This document shows, piece by piece, positions 1 through 5,100 of a stretch of DNA of 5,100 nt. Origin of the DNA: Ventricola sp017626895. GTDB lineage: Bacteria; Bacillota; Clostridia; Christensenellales; Aristaeellaceae. The position numbers were made by a program, and so were the translations under genes. The notes below the pieces were generated by a model. It was not told the DNA's origin. It did no database searches and was given only the letters and a program-made list of their open reading frames with translations. Each line of letters opens with the position of its first letter. The stretch's first letter is position 1. Location of the stretch: the NCBI GenBank assembly GCA_017626895.1, contig JAGAHV010000205.1, forward strand, positions 1-5,100, given 5' to 3'.

Positions 1-1717
1 CATCGTTCCGTTTGTGATCATGTCCTGGCTCTCGCTTGACCAGATGTCCCGGGAGCTGGAAAAGGAAACGGAAAACCGCATCACCCAGATGATCCGACTG
101 GTGGGCACCAACCTCAATGCCCGCTTTCAGACCCTTGGCAATATCACGGAGAAGATGTACCTCTATCACGTCTCCGTCAACGGCACCTCCTCGGATCTGG
201 AGACGATCCTCAAAAGCCATACCAATGCCTGGTATGAGATGCGCAACTACGTGGGAAATCTGCTGGACAGCAACGATTTTCTGCGCAATGTGCTCTTTGT
301 GGACTGCTGGAATCAGCAGACTTATGCAGCCGGAAAACCGGGATACAAGAATCTGAAGCCCTCCTGGAACGCCTCCTCCTGGTCCTTCCTGCAGGAGGCG
401 GCCCGCACGCCCCGCAAAATGAGCATCTCCGAGGTTCATCCGGAGGACTACTTCAATTTCGGCAGCCGGACGGTATTCACCTTCTGCCGCCCATACCTGT
501 CCCTGCAGGACCTGCCAAAGAAGGAAACCATCCTGGGCTACCTGCTGCTGGATATCGACGAGAGCATTTTTGATGATGCCTTTTCCGTCTATAACTGGGC
601 CGACAACGGTGCCCTGTACGTCCTGGATGACCGGAATGTCGTCCGGTACGCCAGTCAGCCGGACAGGATCGGCACAGTGCTCATCCTTCCGGAAACCGGT
701 GAAACCACCCTGCTCACAGAGGACATGCCGGCCTGCGGCTGGCGGATTCTGTTTCTGCTGGACCGGGCCCTTTCCATGAACGATGTCCGTCAGCTGCGCC
801 GGCGGCTCATCGGCCTTGGCGCTTTCCTGCTGCTGATGATGCTGGGCCTGACCTTTCTCTCCTCCCGGCATCTGTCCAGGCCGATTCAGGCTCTGCTGGA
901 GCAGATGAAAAAGGTGCAGGCCGGTGACCTCACTGCCCGCGTGCCGGTCACCGGGGATGATGAGATCAGCGAGCTCGGTCGCGGCTTTAATCACATGGTG
1001 CAGGACCTGGATACCCACATTCAGAAAAGCTATGTCGCCTCCATCCGGCAGAAGGAGGCGGAGCTGGATGCCCTGCGGATGCAGATTCATCCCCACTTTC
1101 TGTATAACACCCTTGAGGTGATCCGCATGAGCTCGGTGGGACACAATGATCCGGAAACGGCCCAGATGACCCTCTCGCTGGTCCATCAGCTTCAGTACGT
1201 CATCGGCGAAAGCAGGGAGCAGGTCCCTCTGCACAAGGAGCTTGACATCGTGCGGGATTATATTTCCCTGGTGTCTCTGCGCTACGGCCTGATCAGCCTG
1301 ACCCTGGATATTCCTGATGTGCTGGCCGGCTGTTCCATTCTCAAGATGACCCTGCAGCCCATTGTGGAAAATGCCGTGCAGCACGGCCTGCGGCCACTGG
1401 GCGGCGGACAGATCAGCATCAGCGCCGCCCGGGAATCGGACGTGCTGCGGCTTGTGGTCATGGACAACGGCTGCGGCATGAGCCCGGAACAGCTTCGTGC
1501 CCTTCAGGCCCAGCTGGAAGGCGATTCCCTGCCGGAAATGAAAGAAGATGGGCTGCGCTCCATCGGCACCAAAAATGTACATGACCGCATCCGCCTGGCC
1601 TGCGGCCCCCGATACGGTCTGGAAATCGAAAGTCAGGAGGATATCGGCACCGCCGTGGTGATCCGCCTCCCGTATCATTCCTCGGAGGATTCCCATGAAA
1701 CTGTTGATTGTAGATGA
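1..1717 (+). CDS. YesM-type sensor histidine kinase, 5' end cut off by the window edge
   Basis: This is a membrane sensor kinase that autophosphorylates on histidine and passes the phosphate to the response regulator encoded next. The frame is open to the left edge (codons from base 2 read IVPF), so the GTG at 14 is internal and the first membrane helix is only partly visible. Numbering from that GTG: an extracytoplasmic sensor region at about 10-262 whose distal part looks dCache-like (VLDDRNVVRYAS near 203-214, then IGT), a second membrane helix at about 265-284, a HAMP domain at about 285-338, a His_kinase domain (PF06580) with the QIHPHFLYN motif at 357-365 (phosphorylated His probably H361), then an ATPase domain with N box PIVENAVQHG (449-458) and DNGCGM (484-489). 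The last glycine box reads SIGTKNV (517-523) where relatives usually have GIGLKNV. The stop overlaps the next gene by 23 bases, indicating translational coupling. The family call is firm; the ligand is unknown. Confidence 0.93.
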   Translation, partial: IVPFVIMSWLSLDQMSRELEKETENRITQMIRLVGTNLNARFQTLGNITEKMYLYHVSVNGTSSDLETILKSHTNAWYEMRNYVGNLLDSNDFLRNVLFVDCWNQQTYAAGKPGYKNLKPSWNASSWSFLQEAARTPRKMSISEVHPEDYFNFGSRTVFTFCRPYLSLQDLPKKETILGYLLLDIDESIFDDAFSVYNWADNGALYVLDDRNVVRYASQPDRIGTVLILPETGETTLLTEDMPACGWRILFLLDRALSMNDVRQLRRRLIGLGAFLLLMMLGLTFLSSRHLSRPIQALLEQMKKVQAGDLTARVPVTGDDEISELGRGFNHMVQDLDTHIQKSYVASIRQKEAELDALRMQIHPHFLYNTLEVIRMSSVGHNDPETAQMTLSLVHQLQYVIGESREQVPLHKELDIVRDYISLVSLRYGLISLTLDIPDVLAGCSILKMTLQPIVENAVQHGLRPLGGGQISISAARESDVLRLVVMDNGCGMSPEQLRALQAQLEGDSLPEMKEDGLRSIGTKNVHDRIRLACGPRYGLEIESQEDIGTAVVIRLPYHSSEDSHETVDCR

Positions 1718-2831
1718 TGAACCCGTGATTGTCCGGGGACTGCTCCAGCTGATTGACTATGCCGCGCTGGGGTATGATCAGGTTCTCTCCGCCACAAAAA
1801 GCAGTGACGCCCTGCATCTTCTCCGCACCCAAAAGCCGGAGGCCCTGCTCAGCGACATCGCCATGCCGGGTCTCAGCGGTCTGGAACTGCTGCGCCTGAT
1901 CCGGGATGAGTCCATCCCCACCCAGGTCATTTTCCTCAGCGGCTTTCGCAGCTTTGACTATGCTCAGGAAGCGCTGTCCCTGGGGGCAAAGGACTACCTG
2001 GTGAAGCCGGTCGATACGGATAAGCTGGCAGGCGATCTCAAAGAGATCGCCGACCGGCATCAGCAGCTGCAGACCCAGCAGCGCCTGCAGCGCCGCCTTG
2101 AAAACATCACCCGGCCAAATCCGGTTTTCACAGCGGTGCAGACAGATGACCGGCCCTTCAGCCTGATCTGTTTTCACCTGACCGTGGATCAGCAGCAAAG
2201 CAGTCTCTCTGCAGGCCTGCTGCATTTTTCCGCCCTCAGCAAAGCTGAGAGCTACTGCATGGAAAGGGGCTGCACCGCCTTCCTGAAAGACGATTATCTG
2301 TGCGTGCTGGTTCACGGAAGCGATGAAGAGGAGTGCCGGCGGCTGGCCGGCGAGATCAGCGTTGACTGTTCCAGACACGTGGAAAAGGCCCTGTCCCGGC
2401 CCTTTAATGCGGTCATCTATCCCGGCCTCCTCCACCGGACACAGGACATCTCGGAAGCCATGCAGTATTGCCGGCAGCAATTGTCCATCCCCCATGAGGA
2501 TCAGCACATGGATGACAGTCTCATCGAAAAGATCAGGGGATACATCGCCCGGCACTATGGAGAGGATCTGTCGCTGGAGGTCATGAGCAGCCAGTTTGCC
2601 ATGAACCCCAGCTACTTTTCCGCCTTCTTCCACCAGAAGACGGGCATTAAATACAAAGACTACCTGACCCGCATCCGCATCACCGAGGCCAAGCGCCTGC
2701 TGCTGAAAGGCGATCTCCGGATCTACGAAGTCAGTCAGCAGGTCGGCTTCACCGACGTTCGCTACTTCTCCCAGGTTTTCCTGAAAGCGACAGGCGTCCT
2801 TCCCAAGGATTACCGGAACCGGATCAGGTAA
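1695..2831 (+). CDS. YesN-type response regulator: receiver domain plus AraC-family DNA-binding domain
   Basis: This is the cytoplasmic transcription factor paired with the upstream kinase. Its 378 residues begin with a receiver domain (about 1-122): acidic pair D7/D8, phosphorylated aspartate D54 in SDIAMPG, S82 in LSGFRSFDYA, and K104 in YLVKPVD, so all the catalytic positions are present. A middle region (about 125-270) starts with a Gln-rich, probably coiled-coil stretch (QQLQTQQRLQRRL); it is poorly conserved, as is common in this family, and I assign it no function. The C-terminus (about 275-378) is an AraC/XylS double helix-turn-helix: first around 291-316, second around 340-367, with the typical VGFTDVRYFSQVFLKATG signature. 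The start is well supported: GGAGG at 1684-1688 lies six bases before the ATG, inside the end of the kinase gene. YesN-type regulators usually activate nearby sugar transport or polysaccharide-use genes; the target here is not visible. Confidence 0.95.
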   Translation: MKLLIVDDEPVIVRGLLQLIDYAALGYDQVLSATKSSDALHLLRTQKPEALLSDIAMPGLSGLELLRLIRDESIPTQVIFLSGFRSFDYAQEALSLGAKDYLVKPVDTDKLAGDLKEIADRHQQLQTQQRLQRRLENITRPNPVFTAVQTDDRPFSLICFHLTVDQQQSSLSAGLLHFSALSKAESYCMERGCTAFLKDDYLCVLVHGSDEEECRRLAGEISVDCSRHVEKALSRPFNAVIYPGLLHRTQDISEAMQYCRQQLSIPHEDQHMDDSLIEKIRGYIARHYGEDLSLEVMSSQFAMNPSYFSAFFHQKTGIKYKDYLTRIRITEAKRLLLKGDLRIYEVSQQVGFTDVRYFSQVFLKATGVLPKDYRNRIR

Positions 2832-2848
2832 ACGCCCTGCCCAAAGAC

Positions 2849-2884
2849 AAAATGGTCACTCGGACTCTGTCCGGTGACCATTTT
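2849..2884. terminator. Bidirectional rho-independent terminator between converging genes
   Basis: An 11-bp perfect outer stem (AAAATGGTCAC at 2849-2859 with GTGACCATTTT at 2874-2884) encloses a 5-bp inner stem (CGGAC 2861-2865, loop TCT, GTCCG 2869-2873), with only T2860 unpaired between them. On the + strand the stem runs into TTTTT at 2881-2885 then GTTGT, serving the response regulator gene, which stops at 2831. On the - strand it runs into TTTTGTCTTTGG, serving araA, whose stop codon is at 2908-2906. It sits in the 74-base gap between two convergent stops, exactly where a shared terminator is expected. The + direction looks stronger because its U-tract is less interrupted. Confidence 0.92.
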
Positions 2885-2905
2885 TGTTGTCTGTTCAGGC
2901 CAGAC

Positions 2906-4378
2906 TTATCTCAGTTTCCAGGCCAGATCATTCAGGAACAGCTGCTCTTCCAGCTTTTCCACGGTCGTGTCTGCGCCGATGTGGACATATTCGATCTCCA
3001 TCATCCGTGCCCAGTCTTTCATCTGCTCGGCCGTGACATCATAGCTGAGTACGGTATGATGCGCACCGCCTGCCGTGATCCAGCACTCCACGCCGGTCGT
3101 CAGGTCCGGCAGTGCGCGCCACATGACACGGGCCACCGGCAGATTGGGCATGGGCAGAATCGGCTTGACGGCCTCGATGTCCTGGACAATCAGGCGCAGT
3201 CTGCCGCCCACGTCCACCAGGCTGACCACGATGGCCTTTCCAGCATGTCCCTCAAACACCAGACGGGCCGGGGGCTCACGGTCACCGATTCCCAGCGGAT
3301 GCACCTCAATCCGCGGCTTCTCCGCCGCCACGGAAGGACAGACCTCCAGCATATGGGCGCCCAGACTGTACGTCGCATTCGGATTCAGATTATAGGTATA
3401 ATCCTCCATGAAAGCGGTTCCGCCGTCCTGTCCCTCGCTCATGGCCTTCAGGATCGCCGTCATGGCTGCCACTTTCCAGTCACCCTCGCCGCCATAGCCG
3501 TATCCCTGAGCCATCAGGTGCTGGGAGGCCAGACCGGGCAGCTGCCGCATGCCATACAGATCCTGGAAGGTGTTGGAAAAGGCCTTGCAGCCCTCCGCGT
3601 CCATCATCTTCTTCATGGCGATTTCCTCGCGTGCCTGATACCGCACGGTTTCAAGGTCATCCGTGGCCATGTCATACTGCTGGCAGTAGCAGTTCATCAG
3701 CTCGTCGATTTCCGCATCCGTTACCTCGTCCATGGTTTTGACCAGCTTGCCCACCGGCCAGGTATTCACCTGCCAGCCCAGCTTGATCTGGACCTCCACC
3801 TTATCGCCCTCAGTAACGGCCACCTCCCGCATATTATCCCCGAAGCGCATGACTTTCAGGCTGCGGGAGAACATCACGCCGACGGCTGCACGCATCCAGC
3901 TGCCAAGGCGCTTCTGGACATCCTCATCCTCCCAGTAGCCGGCAATGACCTTCCGGGGCATCCGCATGCGTGCGGCAATAAACCCGTGTTCCCGGTCGCC
4001 GTGAGCCGCCTGGTTCAGGTTCATGAAATCCATGTCGATTTCCTCGTTCGGGATTTCACGGTTGTACTGCGTGGCCAGATGGCAGTACGGCTTCTGCAGA
4101 TCACGGAAGCCGTTGATCCACATCTTGGACGGGCTGAAGGTATGGCACCAGGTGATAATGCCGGCGCATCTGGGATCATAATTGGCCTCACGCACCGCAT
4201 CCGCAATCTCCTGGTTGCTCTTCACCGTGGTTTTGTAAATCAGCTTGCAGGGCAGAAGACCGGACGCGTTCATTTTATCCGCCATCTCTGCCGCACGCCG
4301 GGCGACCGTATCCAGGACCTCCGGTCCGTATAACGTTTGGCTTCCTACCAGAAACCAGAATTCATAGTCTTTCAGCAT
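2906..4378 (-). CDS. araA: L-arabinose isomerase
   Basis: This cytoplasmic enzyme interconverts L-arabinose and L-ribulose, the first step of bacterial arabinose use; many family members also turn D-galactose into D-tagatose. The protein is complete at 490 residues, close to the roughly 500 of Escherichia coli AraA. It opens with the family hallmark FWFLVGSQTLYG (7-18). The metal and catalytic residues line up with E. coli E306, E333, H350 and H450 as E298 (GGEGDW), E325 (FMEDYTY), H342 (LGAHMLEVCP) and H440/H441 (TAGGAHHTVLS); the first three keep the E. coli spacing exactly. The start is secure: AGGAGG at 4391-4386 lies seven bases upstream of the ATG, and an in-frame TGA at 4384-4382 excludes a longer form. 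It is the last gene before the terminator at 2849-2884 and lies 186 bases downstream of a cstA-family gene on the same strand. Neither araB nor araD is in view. No obvious AraR operator or catabolite-repression site was seen near the start. Confidence 0.98.
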   Translation of the reverse strand: MLKDYEFWFLVGSQTLYGPEVLDTVARRAAEMADKMNASGLLPCKLIYKTTVKSNQEIADAVREANYDPRCAGIITWCHTFSPSKMWINGFRDLQKPYCHLATQYNREIPNEEIDMDFMNLNQAAHGDREHGFIAARMRMPRKVIAGYWEDEDVQKRLGSWMRAAVGVMFSRSLKVMRFGDNMREVAVTEGDKVEVQIKLGWQVNTWPVGKLVKTMDEVTDAEIDELMNCYCQQYDMATDDLETVRYQAREEIAMKKMMDAEGCKAFSNTFQDLYGMRQLPGLASQHLMAQGYGYGGEGDWKVAAMTAILKAMSEGQDGGTAFMEDYTYNLNPNATYSLGAHMLEVCPSVAAEKPRIEVHPLGIGDREPPARLVFEGHAGKAIVVSLVDVGGRLRLIVQDIEAVKPILPMPNLPVARVMWRALPDLTTGVECWITAGGAHHTVLSYDVTAEQMKDWARMMEIEYVHIGADTTVEKLEEQLFLNDLAWKLR

Positions 4379-4405
4379 CTTTCAACCTCCTGAAGTATTT
4401 CTATC

Positions 4406-4440
4406 TCATGCTCGTCCGGTGCCCATTGCACCCTCCTCAG
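4406..4440 (-). promoter_or_regulatory. Possible araA leader: second strong ribosome binding site with a six-codon reading frame
   Basis: In the untranslated region upstream of araA, the - strand carries a second AGGAGG (4437-4432), five bases before an ATG at 4426-4424. The frame reads MGTGRA and stops at TGA 4408-4406, 27 bases before the araA start codon. The same ATG sits in the loop of a 5-bp inverted repeat (GGTGC at 4418-4422 and GCACC at 4428-4432 on the + strand, 5-base loop), so it could be masked by a small hairpin. This may be a leader peptide or translation-control element, or chance in GC-rich DNA. The ribosome binding site match is seen directly; the function is inference. Confidence 0.25.
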
Positions 4441-4470
4441 CACAAAACCAAGATAAAGCAGTCAGCTTCA

Positions 4471-4483
4471 CCGGCCTTGCCGG
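4471..4483. repeat. Short GC-rich inverted repeat in the cstA-araA gap
   Basis: CCGGC at 4471-4475 and GCCGG at 4479-4483 form a perfect 5-bp stem with a CTT loop. On the - strand, the direction of cstA and araA, no U-tract follows, so it is not a standard intrinsic terminator for cstA. On the + strand it is followed by CCTCTGTTTT, but no gene ends there. It could be a weak pause, an RNA-processing hairpin between the two genes, an operator half, or chance. The rest of the gap (4379-4564) has no clear promoter hexamers on either strand. Confidence 0.3.
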
Positions 4484-4564
4484 CCTCTGTTTTCCCTCAG
4501 TGCGGGGCCTCATCTCCGCCCTGCCAATGCGCGCCGATCTCTGAGTCCCGGATCAGGCAGCAGA

Positions 4565-5100
4565 TTACCGCGCAGCCATGCCTCTGTTTTTCAGCGAACG
4601 GTTCAGCATGAAGATGTATACGCAAAGAAGCGCTGCGGCAAAGCAGATTCCCACCGGGTAGGCAATTCCCGCTGAAAGCCGGAATCCTTCTTTGGCCATC
4701 AGGATGTAGGTCATGCTCACCGCCGACATGAACGTGGCCGGGCAGGCGGTCAGCAGTGAACCGAAACGGTATTTGCTCTCTTTCATCAGATAGGATGTGG
4801 CAACCCACAGGGCAATCATGGCAAGCGTCTGATTGCTCCAGGAGAAGTACCGCCAGAGCACGTTGAAATCAAGCCGGGTCAGAATTGCACCGACGCCCAG
4901 CAGCGGAAGGGTAATGATCAGGCGGTTCCGGATGCTCTTCTGCTCCAGATGCGTGCATTCCGAAAGAATCAGCCTGGCACTCCGGAACGCCGTATCTCCC
5001 GAGGTAATCGGGCAGACAACCACGCCGATAATGGCCAGAATACCGCCCACCGGCCCCAGCATGTTGAGACAGATATCATACACGGTTCCGGACTGGCCCA
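4565..5100 (-). CDS. CstA-family carbon starvation transporter, C-terminal part (start lies beyond the window)
   Basis: This is an integral membrane transporter of the CstA family, whose studied members import peptides or pyruvate, often when preferred carbon is short. About 177 C-terminal residues are visible, ending at TAA 4567-4565. The frame is open to the right edge (GQSGT precedes the GTG at 5083, which is therefore internal). Family signatures are CPITSGDTAFRSARLIL (29-45 of the visible part) and FNVLWRYFSWSNQTLAMIALW (78-98). About five membrane helices are evident, near 14-33, 59-75, 90-105, 113-134 and 143-165, followed by a short basic tail (NRSLKNRGMAAR) that fits a cytoplasmic end. 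The gene runs in the same direction as araA, 186 bases upstream of it, with no convincing terminator between, so a shared transcript is possible. Peptide versus pyruvate as substrate cannot be decided from this fragment, so no specific symbol is given. Confidence 0.9.
   Translation of the reverse strand, partial: GQSGTVYDICLNMLGPVGGILAIIGVVVCPITSGDTAFRSARLILSECTHLEQKSIRNRLIITLPLLGVGAILTRLDFNVLWRYFSWSNQTLAMIALWVATSYLMKESKYRFGSLLTACPATFMSAVSMTYILMAKEGFRLSAGIAYPVGICFAAALLCVYIFMLNRSLKNRGMAAR

Noticed and set aside
14..16. GTG at 14 as the true start of the histidine kinase
   Set aside because: The frame stays open upstream to the window edge with hydrophobic codons (IVPF), and the expected N-terminal membrane helix would be missing if translation began here.
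1458..2633. Open frame of 391 codons on the - strand, antisense to the kinase end and the response regulator
   Set aside because: The opposite strand carries clear receiver and AraC domains. The antisense product shows no family motif and would cross two real genes.
2852..4333. Open frame of 493 codons on the + strand, antisense to araA along nearly its whole length
   Set aside because: It is the shadow of araA: the codon bias of the GC-rich true gene keeps stops out of the opposite strand. Its translation is rich in His, Gln and Leu with no recognisable domain. Its start also falls inside the terminator stem, with no ribosome binding site.
4403..4465. Sigma-A type promoter for araA on the - strand (candidate -10 elements such as TAGAAA or TTTATC)
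   Set aside because: The best hexamers match the -10 consensus at no more than four of six positions, and I found no acceptable -35 at the right distance.
4471..4494. CCGGC/GCCGG hairpin followed by CTCTGTTTT as a + strand terminator
   Set aside because: No + strand gene ends nearby, the stem is only 5 bp and the T-run is interrupted and offset, so it is kept only as a short inverted repeat.
4497..4808. 103-codon frame on the - strand overlapping the end of the cstA-family gene
   Set aside because: It lies in another frame of a well-supported membrane protein gene; its His/Arg-rich sequence with no domain is typical of out-of-frame reading.
5081..5083. GTG at 5083 as the true start of the transporter gene
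   Set aside because: The frame continues to the right edge, and CstA-family proteins are several times longer than the 172 residues this start would give.

Overview
The window looks like chromosome of a Gram-positive, Firmicutes-type bacterium, probably a carbohydrate-fermenting gut or soil clostridial or erysipelotrichial relative. The reasons are a YesM/YesN-type two-component system, strong AGGAGG-type ribosome binding sites, and CstA and AraA proteins of the kind common in that phylum. GC is in the upper 50s percent by eye (one line counted at 57%). The genus cannot be fixed from this sequence.

Layout: two converging blocks meet at a shared terminator. On the + strand, a YesM-type sensor histidine kinase (start lies left of the window, ends 1717) overlaps by 23 bases an AraC-type response regulator (1695-2831). 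A strong two-tier hairpin at 2849-2884 follows and appears able to stop transcription in both directions. On the - strand, the C-terminal third or so of a CstA-family transporter (from beyond 5100 down to 4565) is followed, after a 186-base gap, by a complete L-arabinose isomerase gene, araA (4378-2906), which ends at the same hairpin.

How the genes may work together: kinase and regulator are almost certainly a cognate pair that senses an extracellular or membrane-associated signal and controls transcription, typically of nearby carbohydrate uptake or degradation genes. AraA converts L-arabinose to L-ribulose in the cytoplasm. CstA-family proteins import small carbon compounds such as peptides or pyruvate. 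A link between the two-component system and araA or cstA is only suggested by proximity: the blocks are convergent, so they do not share a promoter here. No araB, araD or AraR gene is in view.

The window is mostly ordinary metabolism and regulation. The places most worth a second look are the cstA-araA gap (a second strong ribosome binding site with a six-codon reading frame inside an inverted repeat) and the unusual cstA/araA pairing. I found no mobile element, CRISPR array, tRNA or rRNA, and no convincing novel system.
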